Positions 32,966 through 42,834 of a DNA stretch of 64,000 nt are shown here, piece after piece. The notes under the pieces were generated by a model, which was given only the letters and a program-made list of their open reading frames with translations, ran no database searches and was not told the origin of the DNA. Numbering within the stretch: the first letter of the stretch is position 1; the number at the start of each line of letters is the position of its first letter. Origin of the DNA: Pelagimonas phthalicica (GTDB lineage: Bacteria; Pseudomonadota; Alphaproteobacteria; Rhodobacterales; Rhodobacteraceae). Both the position numbers and the translations under genes were made by a program. The stretch is taken from contig NZ_SOAP01000001.1 in NCBI RefSeq assembly GCF_004364805.1, positions 434,001-498,000 of the forward strand, read 5' to 3'.

Positions 32966-34051
32966 TTAGTTGCGATTTTTCGCCAGTGTCAAAACGGCCT
33001 GTGGCAAGCGCTCCAGGGGGTATTCTTTTTCGACCGCTCCAGCCTTCATCGCCTCCCTCGGCATACCATAAACGATGCATGTCGCCTCATCCTGGCCCAG
33101 GGTGCGTGCCCCGGCCTGACGCATTTCCAACATGCCCTTGGCCCCGTCATCGCCCATACCGGTCATGATCACGCCAATGGCGTTTTTACCAGCTGTCTGC
33201 GCAACAGAGCGGAAAAGCACATCCACCGACGGACGGTGACGCGAGACCAATGGGCCATCGCGCACCTCAACCGCGTAATTGGCCCCGCTGCGGGTTAACA
33301 AGGTGTGCAAACTGCCCGGCGCGATCAAAGCATGCCCGGTCAGCATGCTGTCACCATTTTCCGCCTCTTTGACCGTGATCCGGCAGCTTCCGTTCAGCCG
33401 CTCGGCAAAGGCCTTGGTAAAGCCGCCAGGCATGTGCTGCACGATGATGACCGGCGGACAATCGGGTGGCAATTGTTCGAGAAAATTGCGCAACGCCTCT
33501 GTCCCGCCGGTCGAGGCCCCAATGGCGATCACCGTCTCAGTCGTGCGCGCCATGGATTTGTGATTGGGCGGAGGCAAGACCGCATCCGCCGAAAGTTTTT
33601 GCGTGACCCGCGAGCGGCGACGCGCGCCGACCTTGGCGACAGCTGCCGCCTTAACCGTGTCACACAACATGGTGCAACTATCCTGCAAGAATTCGCGCAC
33701 CCCCAGTTGCGGTTTGCAAACAATATCAACCGCCCCCGCATCCAAGGCCTGCAAAAGTGTCTCGGACTGGTCATTCACCAGAGACGAACACATGACTACC
33801 GGCACCGGGTGCTGCGCATTCAGGCGACGCAAAAAGGTGATGCCATCCATGCGCGGCATTTCCACATCCAGGGTAATGACATCGGGCACTTGTTTGCGAA
33901 TGATATCAGCGGCGTGCACCGGATCAGAGGCCGTTCCGATCACTTGCAACTGCGGGTCTGCATCAAGGATTGCCTGCATGGACTGCCTGACCACGGCACT
34001 GTCATCAACCACGAGCACTTTGTAAGGGGGGGCAGGAATTTGGGCACACAT
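32966..34051 (-). CDS. cheB: Chemotaxis protein-glutamate methylesterase CheB
   Basis: A 361-aa response regulator-methylesterase. The receiver domain at about residues 9-125 has the phospho-acceptor in [13 protein letters not shown]. The esterase domain at about 170-360 has the catalytic Ser in IGASTGG, His in IVQHMPGGF and Asp in GMGDDGAKG. It removes methyl groups (and deamidates) from receptors when phosphorylated by CheA. It is the last gene of the operon, one base after cheR. Confidence 0.96.
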   Translation of the reverse strand: MCAQIPAPPYKVLVVDDSAVVRQSMQAILDADPQLQVIGTASDPVHAADIIRKQVPDVITLDVEMPRMDGITFLRRLNAQHPVPVVMCSSLVNDQSETLLQALDAGAVDIVCKPQLGVREFLQDSCTMLCDTVKAAAVAKVGARRRSRVTQKLSADAVLPPPNHKSMARTTETVIAIGASTGGTEALRNFLEQLPPDCPPVIIVQHMPGGFTKAFAERLNGSCRITVKEAENGDSMLTGHALIAPGSLHTLLTRSGANYAVEVRDGPLVSRHRPSVDVLFRSVAQTAGKNAIGVIMTGMGDDGAKGMLEMRQAGARTLGQDEATCIVYGMPREAMKAGAVEKEYPLERLPQAVLTLAKNRN

Positions 34052-34052
34052 G

Positions 34053-34910
34053 TCAAATCCGTCGGTAGATTGTTGGCTTAATCTGTTCGAGCTTCCCGGC
34101 GAGGGACACAGTTTCAGAATGTCCGGTCAACAAAAAGCCACCGGGGCGAATGCGGCTGACAACATTCTGAACAACCTGTTTTTGCTTTGCGGGCTCAAAA
34201 TAGATCAGAACATTGCGCAGAAAGGCGATATCGGCCTTGATTCCATCCAAACCGTTAGCGTTTTGCAAATTAGCCTGCCGAAAATGCGCCTTGTTCCGTA
34301 ATTCTGGCACCAAACGGTAAAGCGGGCGTTGAGATGGATCTTTTTTGTGTTTGGAGCGCAGGAAAAACCGCGACAGGCGGGCCTCATCCATGCCGTCGAT
34401 CTCTTCCTCGCTGTAGGTGGCCGATATGGCGCGTTTCAGGATACGGTCGGAAATATCCGTGCCGATCAAGCTCCAGTTCAGCGGCATGTTCTGCCTGTCC
34501 TGATATTCGGACAACACCATCCCAGCGGTATAAAGCTCTGCCCCAAGCGAAGCCGCCGCGCTCCAGACCGTGATGCAGTGATTTGGGCGCTTTGAATAGA
34601 TCTCATCCAACCCATCGCGCGACATCCAATCGTAATGGCGCCTTTCACGAAAGAAACTGGTGGTATGAGTGGCCAAGGCCTCAACCAATTTCTTGAGCTC
34701 CTTGCCGGTGGCATCGTTGGAAAGATACAGGTTGTAGCTTTCAAAATCATCCAGCCCAAGCGCCGCCAAACGCCCGGCAACGCGCAAGCGCACAAAATCT
34801 GTTTTGGCAGAATCCACCCGAATGCCGGACACTTGTTCGGCTTTCGATACGATCAGACCTGCCAGTTCCTTGGACAAGGGTGGGTGAACCAGAGACCCGT
34901 TAAAAATCAT
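34053..34910 (-). CDS. cheR: Chemotaxis protein methyltransferase CheR
   Basis: A 285-aa SAM-dependent methyltransferase. The all-helical N-terminal domain ([25 protein letters not shown]) is followed by the catalytic domain with [48 protein letters not shown] and [17 protein letters not shown]. It adds methyl groups to receptor glutamates. The usual GEEPYS is changed to GAELYT. Confidence 0.94.
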   Translation of the reverse strand: MIFNGSLVHPPLSKELAGLIVSKAEQVSGIRVDSAKTDFVRLRVAGRLAALGLDDFESYNLYLSNDATGKELKKLVEALATHTTSFFRERRHYDWMSRDGLDEIYSKRPNHCITVWSAAASLGAELYTAGMVLSEYQDRQNMPLNWSLIGTDISDRILKRAISATYSEEEIDGMDEARLSRFFLRSKHKKDPSQRPLYRLVPELRNKAHFRQANLQNANGLDGIKADIAFLRNVLIYFEPAKQKQVVQNVVSRIRPGGFLLTGHSETVSLAGKLEQIKPTIYRRI

Positions 34911-34913
34911 TGT

Positions 34914-35450
34914 TTACCTGTCAGAAAAGTCAAAAGGTCCGCGCGGTTGACTACCCGCGAGGATGTCCTGGATACGCAGTAACATGGCGATCCCCTCATC
35001 GCTGCGCAGCATCCCTTCAGCCACGTCGCAATTCCATCCGGACATGGTGTCGGGCACCGGTTCGATCTGGGCCGCATCAATTTCCTGCACCCGCAAAACC
35101 CGATCCGCCATGATCCCCAACGAGGTGGTTTCCTCAGATCCAGTATGTGCCGAAAACTCGAAAACGATAATCCGCGCTGCCGAAGGATCCTGCAGATGCG
35201 CACCGATTTTGCCCGCAAGATCAACGATGGCAATCCCCTGCCCGCGCAGATCAATCATGCCCAACACATCATGCGGCGCATTGGGAAGCGCACCAATCTC
35301 CGTCATGTCGAGGATTTCGCGCACGCAATGCACATCGACAGCAAAGAGCTGCGACCCGATCGAAAAGGTCAAAACGGTGGGGGGCTGATCCTCAGTCTCT
35401 GGATCAGCCTCGGTTTCCATATCTGCCAAGGCAAAATTGTGCATAGTCAT
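34914..35450 (-). CDS. cheW: CheW adaptor protein
   Basis: A 178-aa CheW-domain protein: LTFSIGSQLFAVDVHCVREILD, GMIDLRGQGIAIVDLAGKIG and IMADRVLRVQEIDAAQIEPVPD. It carries an N-terminal acidic extension of about 25 residues. It links receptors to CheA. It is one of two CheW proteins in this operon. Confidence 0.93.
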   Translation of the reverse strand: MTMHNFALADMETEADPETEDQPPTVLTFSIGSQLFAVDVHCVREILDMTEIGALPNAPHDVLGMIDLRGQGIAIVDLAGKIGAHLQDPSAARIIVFEFSAHTGSEETTSLGIMADRVLRVQEIDAAQIEPVPDTMSGWNCDVAEGMLRSDEGIAMLLRIQDILAGSQPRGPFDFSDR

Positions 35451-35470
35451 TCCATTCTCATCAAAAGCGA

Positions 35471-37354
35471 TCAGGAGGCACGCGGGATGGGTTCAAATTC
35501 GCTATCGGGGATTTCTTCGGCCCAGAGGTCAAGATCAAACCCGTCCTTGCCAACCTCCGGCTTGTCCTGCGCCTGCACCTCGCGGGTCTCGACCGGTTTT
35601 GCAGGTTTCGCTTCGGCGCGCGCCGCTGGTTTTGCGGTTTTTTCGCTGGCAACTCGCTCCGGTGGCGCGCTGCGTTTGGTGGCATTGCCCGGCAAATCGA
35701 GTTTGTAAAACTCGATGATATCGCGCAACTGCCCGGATTGTTTGGTCAGGGTCTGCCCGACCGAGGCCGCCTCGCCCGCAAGCGAAGCGTTCTTTTGAAT
35801 GACCTTATCGAGCTGCTGAATCGACTGGTTGATTTGCTCGGCCCCGATATTCTGCTCGCGCATGGCGGCCGAGATTTCGCCCACCAAATCCGATGTGCGT
35901 CGGATGGAGGGCACCAGAGTTTCGAGTTTTTGACCGGCGGTTTCGCTGACCTGCAGGGTCTTCTTGGACAGGACGCCAATTTCCGAGGCTGCCAACTGGC
36001 TACGCTCCGCCAATTTGCGCACTTCCGAGGCAACGACAGCGAAGCCTTTGCCATGCGTACCTGCACGGGCAGCCTCAACCGCGGCGTTCAAGGCAAGCAG
36101 GTCTGTTTGTCGCGCAATCTCTTGAATAATGGTGATTTTCTCGGCGATGGATTTCATCGCAGCCACCGCTTCGCTGACCGCTTCGCCACTTTGGATTGCC
36201 TCTTCGCTGGCTTGCGCCGCAATGGTTTCCGTCTGTGACGCATTCTCGGAAGATTGACGGATATTGGCGCTCATCTGTTCCATCGCGGCGCTGGCCTCTT
36301 CGGCAGCTGACGATTGCTGCACCGAACCATCGCTGAGATCCGCAGCGGTTCTACTGAGTGACTTGGCACCGCTATCGACACTTTCGGCGTTAACAGTGAC
36401 TTTGCCCAATACATCGCGTTGTTTTTCCAACATATGACGCAGGGATAGCCCAAGCTGATCAACGTCCGAGCGCTCCTGGATCGAGATCGTCAAATCCCCT
36501 TTGGCGATTTCATCCGCGCTCTTCGACATTCGCAACAGCGCCTCATTCATGCGCCCGAGCGCAATCAGCAAGTCACCGATTTCATCCTTGGACCTTGGCC
36601 GACAATCCACCGACGGATCCCCATTGGCCACCTTGTCAGCAATTTCGACTGCGCGGCGAATGCCATTCGGGATCACGGTCGCCATCCAGACCGCCGCAAA
36701 AATCCCAACCAAAACAGCAATCGAGGATGTCGCCAAAATCAAAACGGTCGATTGATCATAGAGATTGTTGGTTTGCGCCTTTTCCGCTTCCATGATCTCA
36801 AGATTGCGGACCAGGATTTCATGCAAAAGCGCCTTGCTGCCCGACAGAATACCCGCGCCTTCTTTGTTCATCAGTTCGAGCGCCTCTGCGCGCAGGGCGG
36901 TCGCATCGTCGCCAAAACCAAGTTTCTGCTTGGAAAGGCTGCTCTTGATCTTTTTGGTAATGCTCTTTTCCAATGCAAGATAGGGGGCAAAGGTCTCTTC
37001 CAGACTGTTCAGCGCGCTCAGATCCTCTTCGCGGTGGTCAATTTCCGCGATGGCTGCAAATTCCTTTTTCAGGGAGGTCAGCAGGTGGAAATGCTCCTCA
37101 AGCTCTTTTTGCACCGCCTCAACTTCTTCACCGGTGGTGGCAAGGAAAACACCGTTCTGCGTGGCGTATAACGCGTAGAACTCCGTTTCCATCGCTGTGG
37201 CCAGGCGCACTTTTTCTGCTGTGATATCAACAATATGGTGCAGCGCTGAGTTGAATTGATTGAACCGGCTGACAGCCACCAATGATAGGACAGCAACCAG
37301 CAAAAGGATGATGGAAAAACCTGCAATTAACTTAGACTTGATCGAGAAACGCAT
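35471..37354 (-). CDS. Transmembrane methyl-accepting chemotaxis protein
   Basis: A 627-aa receptor. The first membrane helix is at residues 8-30, a periplasmic four-helix-type domain spans about 31-205, and the second helix about 206-230 ([19 protein letters not shown]). Then come a HAMP domain (230-285) and a signalling domain with the tip [35 protein letters not shown]. The C-terminal 80 residues form a Pro/Ala/Lys linker with an acidic tail, without an NWETF pentapeptide. The ligand is unknown. It lies within the che operon. Confidence 0.93.
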   Translation of the reverse strand: MRFSIKSKLIAGFSIILLLVAVLSLVAVSRFNQFNSALHHIVDITAEKVRLATAMETEFYALYATQNGVFLATTGEEVEAVQKELEEHFHLLTSLKKEFAAIAEIDHREEDLSALNSLEETFAPYLALEKSITKKIKSSLSKQKLGFGDDATALRAEALELMNKEGAGILSGSKALLHEILVRNLEIMEAEKAQTNNLYDQSTVLILATSSIAVLVGIFAAVWMATVIPNGIRRAVEIADKVANGDPSVDCRPRSKDEIGDLLIALGRMNEALLRMSKSADEIAKGDLTISIQERSDVDQLGLSLRHMLEKQRDVLGKVTVNAESVDSGAKSLSRTAADLSDGSVQQSSAAEEASAAMEQMSANIRQSSENASQTETIAAQASEEAIQSGEAVSEAVAAMKSIAEKITIIQEIARQTDLLALNAAVEAARAGTHGKGFAVVASEVRKLAERSQLAASEIGVLSKKTLQVSETAGQKLETLVPSIRRTSDLVGEISAAMREQNIGAEQINQSIQQLDKVIQKNASLAGEAASVGQTLTKQSGQLRDIIEFYKLDLPGNATKRSAPPERVASEKTAKPAARAEAKPAKPVETREVQAQDKPEVGKDGFDLDLWAEEIPDSEFEPIPRAS

Positions 37355-37366
37355 CTGATCTGCTCC

Positions 37367-37843
37367 TTACGCAGCGGCGAATGACGGATTTGGGGAAAAT
37401 AATGTATCTGGGTCGAGAAGGATGATCAGTTCATCCTCGCGGCGAATTGCGCCCAACAGGTAAACCTGCGGCCAGCTCGCCCCGAGTTCTGGAACCGGCT
37501 CCACGTCGGACATATTGACCTCGAACACTTCCTCAACAGCATCAGCTTCAAAGGCCAGCTTTGTTTTCACGTCTTTGATTTCATGTTCCAGCACGATCAT
37601 GCGCGCGTTTTCAGTGGCTTGTGCGGGCCCCATCCCAAGGCGCAAGCGGACATCAACAAGCGGCACAACCGAGCCGCGCACATTGATCAGCCCGGGTGAA
37701 AACGCATCCGCATTGGGCACCATGGTTGGCCGTTCACGATCCAAAATCTCGTGCACATAGGAGACCGAGACGCCAAAGGCCTCGCCCTCCAGCCGGAACA
37801 CCAACAGGATATTGCCATCGGTCATTTCAGAAAGATCTGTCAT
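37367..37843 (-). CDS. cheW: CheW adaptor protein (second copy)
   Basis: A 158-aa CheW: LLVFRLEGEAFGVSVSYVHEILD, GLINVRGSVVPLVDVRLRLGM and LAFEADAVEEVFEVNMSDVEPVPE. The start at 37843 (MTDLSEMTDGN) lies one base after the cheA stop. It diverges from the other CheW, so the two may serve different receptors. Confidence 0.93.
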   Translation of the reverse strand: MTDLSEMTDGNILLVFRLEGEAFGVSVSYVHEILDRERPTMVPNADAFSPGLINVRGSVVPLVDVRLRLGMGPAQATENARMIVLEHEIKDVKTKLAFEADAVEEVFEVNMSDVEPVPELGASWPQVYLLGAIRREDELIILLDPDTLFSPNPSFAAA

Positions 37844-37844
37844 C

Positions 37845-39815
37845 TCAGGCCACCTTTTGAATATCTGCCGCTTGGCTTTGGGCCCAACGCACCAGGGTTG
37901 CGACATCCATGATCAGCGCCACGCGCCCATCGCTTAGGATGGTTGCACCGCCCAATCCGGGCAGTTCGCGGTGATAGGGGCTCAGGCTTTTGACCACGGT
38001 TTGGCCCTGGCCGAGAATGTCATCGACAACCAGACCAATGCGCTGACCATCCACCCGCACAACGACGACGCGGCGGTTTGTTTCGCCGGATTTCGGCATG
38101 TTGAACAGGGTGTCCAATGTCAGATAGGGCACGACTTGTTCACGGATCTGCAGGACCGAGCGGCCACTGGTGCGCTTGGTCTCGTCCTCATCCATTTCGA
38201 CGCATTCCTCAACCGAGGAGAGCGGGATAACAAACACCGATTGTCCGAGCCTTACGCGCAATCCGTCAATGATGGCCATCGTCACGGGGAGCCGCAGTGT
38301 GATACGGGTGCCCTGGCCCAGGGCGGATTCGACATCGATATTACCGCCCAACCCGTCAATGGTGGTGCGCACAGCATCCATGCCAACACCCCGCCCTGAA
38401 ACCGAGGAAACGGTTTCGGCCGTGGAAAACCCGGGTTCGAAAATAAGGGCATAAAGCTCGCGTTCGCTCAGATCCGCGTCCTCGGCAATCAAACCGTTTT
38501 TGACCGCCCGTTCGCGGATTTTATCGCGGTTGAGACCACCGCCATTGTCTTCGATCAGGATGAGGATTTCGCCGCCTTCCTGACGCGCGGACAGGCTGAC
38601 GGTGCCCTGGGCCGGTTTACCAGCCTGTTTGCGAATCTCGGCAGTTTCGATCCCGTGGTCAATCGAGTTGCGGATCATGTGAACCAGCGGGTCCCCCAAG
38701 CGATCAATGACATTTTTATCAACTTCGGTTTCGCCACCGCTGGTGATCAGACGCACATCTTTGCCAAGCTCGGAGGAGAGGTCACGCACCACGCGCCGGA
38801 ATTTTCCGAAAACGTTTTCGATAGGAAGCATGCGAATGGCCAAGGTGACGTCGCGCAGGCTGAGAACCAGACGCTCCACCTCTTCGACAACTGCGTGCAG
38901 GGCGGGGTTGGAAATGTCTTCCGAAACGGCATCCAATCGGGCCTGCGCAATGACAAGCTCGCCAATGGAATCCATCATACCATCCAGCTTGGAGGAAGCG
39001 ATGCGAATGCTCTCCTGCTTGCCCGCTGGCTGTGGTTTTTCCTGCTTTTCAACGGCTTCAGGTTTCTCGACCGCGGCGTCCGGCGATACGGCAACCTCAT
39101 CCGTTTCTTCGACCTCCCAGATGTCCAAATCGGCATCATCTGCAAAGATAAAGACATCCTGGACAGCCGCCAGCCCCTTATCTGTGGTCAATTTGGCAGA
39201 CCATGTGATCCAGGAATCGGAGGGGTCCAGAATTTTGAGGTCGGGCAGCTCATTGGCAGAGAACTGAACCTCGACCTGCCCCAATTCCTCTAATTCCGTC
39301 ATCAAGAGATCCGGGCGCATGCCATTGCGCAGAGCATCCTTGAGCGGAGAAAAGCGAATGCCAAATGTCTGCATCTGCCCCGGTTCCACCGTCGAAACCC
39401 GAGCACTGTGCGACGGGTTCGCGTCGCCAGAGCCGGTCATCGCCTTGATTTTGTCAATCAAGGCAACGGTTTCCGGTGATTTCAGCAAGGTTTCGGCATC
39501 AGCGCCATCTCCGCCGAGCTCTAAAAACTCCTCCATCCGGTCGCGCGCTGCCAAGGACAAATCAATGAGGTCACGATTGATTGGCAATGTGCCAGAGCGC
39601 ACCTGCTCAAACGCGTTTTCAAAATGGTGGGTAAAGGCGGCCAGCTGCGTGTAACCAAACATCGACCCAGAGCCTTTGACCGTGTGTAACCCACGGAAAA
39701 TTGCGTCAATCGTGGCTTGGTCAGGTTGCCCTTCAAGGCCGAGAATCTGATCTTCGAGCTCGGAAAGAATCTCATGTGCTTCTTGGATAAAGGCGGCGAC
39801 AGCTTGCTCTAGCAT
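37845..39815 (-). CDS. cheA: Chemotaxis histidine kinase CheA
   Basis: A 656-aa class II kinase. The HPt domain has the phospho-His at residue 44 in GLHTVKGSGSMFG. A P2-like region spans about 150-240, followed by the dimerisation helices. The HATPase has HMIRNSIDHGIE (N box), LIEDNGGGLNRDKIRERA and FSTAETVSSVSGRGVGMDAV. A C-terminal CheW-like domain starts at about residue 520. It phosphorylates the adjacent CheY and CheB. Confidence 0.96.
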   Translation of the reverse strand: MLEQAVAAFIQEAHEILSELEDQILGLEGQPDQATIDAIFRGLHTVKGSGSMFGYTQLAAFTHHFENAFEQVRSGTLPINRDLIDLSLAARDRMEEFLELGGDGADAETLLKSPETVALIDKIKAMTGSGDANPSHSARVSTVEPGQMQTFGIRFSPLKDALRNGMRPDLLMTELEELGQVEVQFSANELPDLKILDPSDSWITWSAKLTTDKGLAAVQDVFIFADDADLDIWEVEETDEVAVSPDAAVEKPEAVEKQEKPQPAGKQESIRIASSKLDGMMDSIGELVIAQARLDAVSEDISNPALHAVVEEVERLVLSLRDVTLAIRMLPIENVFGKFRRVVRDLSSELGKDVRLITSGGETEVDKNVIDRLGDPLVHMIRNSIDHGIETAEIRKQAGKPAQGTVSLSARQEGGEILILIEDNGGGLNRDKIRERAVKNGLIAEDADLSERELYALIFEPGFSTAETVSSVSGRGVGMDAVRTTIDGLGGNIDVESALGQGTRITLRLPVTMAIIDGLRVRLGQSVFVIPLSSVEECVEMDEDETKRTSGRSVLQIREQVVPYLTLDTLFNMPKSGETNRRVVVVRVDGQRIGLVVDDILGQGQTVVKSLSPYHRELPGLGGATILSDGRVALIMDVATLVRWAQSQAADIQKVA

Positions 39816-39819
39816 GATC

Positions 39820-40185
39820 CTACCCCAGCAATTTCTTGGTTACAGCAACCAATTTGTCGGCATCAAACGGCTTGTTGATCCAGCCGGTTGCGCCAGCGGC
39901 CTTGCCCTTGGCCTTCATCTCAGGCGCGGATTCCGTGGTCAGCATGACAATTGGAATGCCGCTGCCCGCCGGGTCGGAGCGCGCGTGGGTGATGAAATCC
40001 AACCCGTTCATGACCGGCATATTCAAATCGGTGATCACCAGATTCGGGCGGGCGGCGCGCAGTTTATCCAGCCCATCCTGGCCGTTTTCAGCCGCCACCA
40101 CCTGATAACCTTCAGGCTCTAGCGTGAAGGTGACCATGTCGCGCACGGCCTTGCTATCATCCACTGTCAAAACGGTTTTCGTCAT
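39820..40185 (-). CDS. cheY: Chemotaxis response regulator CheY
   Basis: A 121-aa single receiver domain. The acidic pocket is VDDSK, the phospho-acceptor Asp is in LVITDLNMPVMNGL, Thr in VMLTTES and Lys in INKPFDADKL. Four bases upstream of cheA. It would act on the flagellar motor or serve as a phosphate sink; no flagellar genes are in the window. Confidence 0.95.
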   Translation of the reverse strand: MTKTVLTVDDSKAVRDMVTFTLEPEGYQVVAAENGQDGLDKLRAARPNLVITDLNMPVMNGLDFITHARSDPAGSGIPIVMLTTESAPEMKAKGKAAGATGWINKPFDADKLVAVTKKLLG

Positions 40186-40188
40186 GTT

Positions 40189-40446
40189 CTATTGTCCTTC
40201 AGCCTTTGTTTCAGCTGCCATTGTTGCCGCCGCATGTTCCCCGAATGACAGGGTCACATCCTTGCCCTGCAAGGCCCGGGCACCGGCAATAAGAAGTTGC
40301 AAAGAAATCTGTGTGGGCATGGGCTCAGAAAGCTCCAACTCCGCCGATTGCCCAGCATCTATTGAGCCAACCCATCCAGACAGGTCCGAATGAACTTTGC
40401 TCGCCATTCCGACATCCAAATCTGCCGGTATAATGAATTCGCTCAT
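40189..40446 (-). CDS. STAS-domain protein heading the che operon
   Basis: An 85-aa protein with the STAS fold pattern: FIIPADLDVGMASKVHSDLSG, then a central AELELSEPMPTQISLQLLIAG and DVTLSFGEHA. The serine usually phosphorylated in anti-anti-sigma factors is replaced (LSEPMPTQ). It is three bases before cheY. Short STAS proteins head the che operons of several alphaproteobacteria; their role is unclear. Confidence 0.8.
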   Translation of the reverse strand: MSEFIIPADLDVGMASKVHSDLSGWVGSIDAGQSAELELSEPMPTQISLQLLIAGARALQGKDVTLSFGEHAAATMAAETKAEGQ

Positions 40447-40610
40447 AACAATTGCCCCATTTTTGAATTGCGGCGTTCGGCATCACTAAACGGGCAAAGA
40501 ATTAAACTTTCGTTTCCCGACCTTTAGACTTTTCAACTTTTTCCAATAAGCCATTTACCCCTTGTTTATTCCATGCTGCGCTTAGTTCCTGAACACGTGG
40601 GAGTGTGATT

Positions 40611-42245
40611 ATGCAGGTACAAGTTTCAAATCAGGAGACATCGCCAGACAGGCAATCAGCCCGTGTTTTGGCGCAAGATGCCGTGTCCGCATTCGGTTCC
40701 GTGACGGATGATTTGTCGAAAATTCGCACGCTGCATTCGGAAATTACCAAGCAGCTCAATGAGTTTGCAGAACTGGTTGCCTCACGCAATGCGGTTGACA
40801 ATCTGCTGTCCAACCTTCAGGACAAAGTGGATCGTATGGGGGAAGAGCTCAGGTCATTCTCCGGGTCGTTGCAAAAGTCCGAAACCACGCGCCAAATGTC
40901 CGATGGGCGAACGGTGCTGCAAAAAATATCGGGACAGGGGCGCAATCTGGCGGCGATTGCCACATTGACGCGCACCACCGCCGGGTCTTTGGGCGTGACA
41001 AAAATCGATCGATATTTAACGGAATTGCATCAAACAGCCGCCTTGATCAGATCGGCCTCGACCCATGTTGATGGCGGGCTGGACGGCCTGGTCGAAGGCT
41101 ATGATCGCATGCATGCCAGCTGCGACAGCGCGTCAGATGCCATGGGGGCCCTGCCCCCAAAACTTGCCGAAGGGCGCGCTGTGCTGGACCAGTTGAGCCA
41201 GGAAGAGGCCCGCGCCGCTGAACAAATTTCGACCCGCGCCGACAGGCTGGTCCAAAGCGGCAAAAGCAAATTGAAAAGCTTTGTCAGCGCGATGCAGTTT
41301 TCCGACCGTCTCGCGCAACGCCTTGATCACATTGCTTTTTTGTTAGAGATGGATGATCCGCATATCACCCGGATCGCCAAGGCCCAAGCGGCGGATTGCA
41401 CCCGTGACATCGCCGATATCTCCGGCGAAGTGCGCGATACCATGCGCGCCATGGCCGATTTGGGGCGCGATGGGGCTGCCTTGTTTTCCGAAGGAGAAAT
41501 TGCTGCCCTGATCTCCGAAGCGATGAAACGGCGGGACGAGTTGTTGACAATGGTCTCCAATGAGGTCGTGCAGGTTGACGCCGTTCTCGAGGCCGTACAT
41601 CGCGATGCAACGGAAATTTCTCAAGCAACTCAAGATGCTGGCGAAAAATTCAGCCAATTGCTGGATGCGGCGGAACGGCTCTCCATGGCCTCAGTCAACT
41701 CCCTCTTATTGGCGGCCCGAAACGGGGACAAAGGCGCCCCATTGGCGGTTCTGGCCTCTGAGGTGCGCCAAACCGCAACCGATTGTCTGGCTGATGTGGC
41801 CAAGTGCAGGAAAAGCTTGAACGGCATCATGAGCTCGCGCGATGACGCCCGAGAATCTCTCACCAAAGCGAGCGAAGACTTGTCTTCGGCCATTTCCCAA
41901 CACGCAAGCATTGGCAAGGACAGCGAAGATCGGTTGGATCAGATCAACAGCCTCAGCCAGACAGCGCTGGATTGCGCTGAATCGCTGATCGCCATGGTTG
42001 AGGCGGTTCATCATTCCATGTCAGCTGTGGATGCTGTTGGCACCGCCCTGTTGGACTTGTCCGCGCAGGACATGCCCGAGGTCACAGCCCCCCCCGACCA
42101 AGGCAAGCTGAGCCAGTGCTGGGCGCTTTATACCATGGATGAAGAACGCGCCGTCCATGCCGAGCTTTACCCAGATGACGCCCTGCAAGGCGCGGCTGCT
42201 GACACCGCCGAAGACAGCGACGACCTGGATGACATTTTCTTTTAG
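40611..42245 (+). CDS. Soluble, divergent MCP-like coiled-coil protein
   Basis: A 544-aa cytoplasmic protein, helical throughout, with no membrane segment and no HAMP. Near residues 350-400 it keeps a degenerate MCP hairpin tip: SMASVNSLLLAARNGDKGAP and LAVLASEVRQ replace the canonical [14 protein letters not shown]…GFAVVA-EVR. The C-terminal 60 residues are acidic and end DDLDDIFF. The ATG at 40611 has GGGAG upstream; the gene is divergent from the STAS-che operon and 17 bases before the BLUF gene. It may recruit CheA/CheW or interfere with receptor arrays. Confidence 0.75.
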   Translation: MQVQVSNQETSPDRQSARVLAQDAVSAFGSVTDDLSKIRTLHSEITKQLNEFAELVASRNAVDNLLSNLQDKVDRMGEELRSFSGSLQKSETTRQMSDGRTVLQKISGQGRNLAAIATLTRTTAGSLGVTKIDRYLTELHQTAALIRSASTHVDGGLDGLVEGYDRMHASCDSASDAMGALPPKLAEGRAVLDQLSQEEARAAEQISTRADRLVQSGKSKLKSFVSAMQFSDRLAQRLDHIAFLLEMDDPHITRIAKAQAADCTRDIADISGEVRDTMRAMADLGRDGAALFSEGEIAALISEAMKRRDELLTMVSNEVVQVDAVLEAVHRDATEISQATQDAGEKFSQLLDAAERLSMASVNSLLLAARNGDKGAPLAVLASEVRQTATDCLADVAKCRKSLNGIMSSRDDARESLTKASEDLSSAISQHASIGKDSEDRLDQINSLSQTALDCAESLIAMVEAVHHSMSAVDAVGTALLDLSAQDMPEVTAPPDQGKLSQCWALYTMDEERAVHAELYPDDALQGAAADTAEDSDDLDDIFF

Positions 42246-42262
42246 AAGCGAAAGGTGACCCA

Positions 42263-42712
42263 ATGGGACTTTACCGATTGATTTACGCCTCAACAGCCAC
42301 CGATATTGATCGGGACCTCCTGACCAATATCATTGAAACCTCTAACCGGCTGAATTCCAAAAATTACATCACCGGCATGATGATTTTCGACAATGGTTAT
42401 TTTCTGCAACTTCTCGAGGGGGAGCGCGCGTTTTTAACCAAACGCTTTCTGGAGATCAGCAAGGATACCCATCATAATGACATCGAGATCCTGACATGCG
42501 GCCCGATCCATGCGCGACTGTTCACCGGATGGGGCGCGCGGTATCTGGGCAGCCAGGGGGCCTCGTCCAAGATCCTGAAACGCTATCAGGGCGGGCCAGA
42601 GTTTAATCCTTACAAATTCACATCATCAAATGTCGAATACCTGTGCTTGGATATGTCGACTTTTGCCGTGTCGTCCAATGATGTTGCGAATAAATTATCA
42701 ATCGCGCAATAA
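42263..42712 (+). CDS. BLUF-domain blue-light photoreceptor
   Basis: A 149-aa short BLUF protein. The flavin-site residues are all present by comparison with AppA: Tyr8 (RLIYAS), Asn31 (LNSKNYITG), Gln49 (FLQLLEG) and Trp90 (FTGW). The Met two residues after the Trp in AppA is Ala here. The BLUF core spans about residues 3-95, followed by a 50-residue C-terminal extension. It lies between two chemoreceptor-like genes on the same strand, which suggests light input into chemotaxis. Confidence 0.92.
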   Translation: MGLYRLIYASTATDIDRDLLTNIIETSNRLNSKNYITGMMIFDNGYFLQLLEGERAFLTKRFLEISKDTHHNDIEILTCGPIHARLFTGWGARYLGSQGASSKILKRYQGGPEFNPYKFTSSNVEYLCLDMSTFAVSSNDVANKLSIAQ

Positions 42713-42834
42713 ACAAAATATCTATTTGCAAATCACCTTTAACTTTTTCGCGGCCCTATTAACCTCCTTGAAAGGCAGGCCACATAAAGTAACTGGAATT
42801 CGACGGTTTACGCTTGACTGAAGGGCTATAAAAA

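Noticed and set aside
32799-33080. 93-aa ORF overlapping the cheB 3' end
   Set aside because: It overlaps cheB in another frame and runs into the AT-rich gap; no ribosome site.
42263-42712. Link of the BLUF protein to bacteriochlorophyll control, as with AppA
   Set aside because: It lacks the AppA C-terminal haem/cobalamin-binding part and no photosynthesis gene is in the window.
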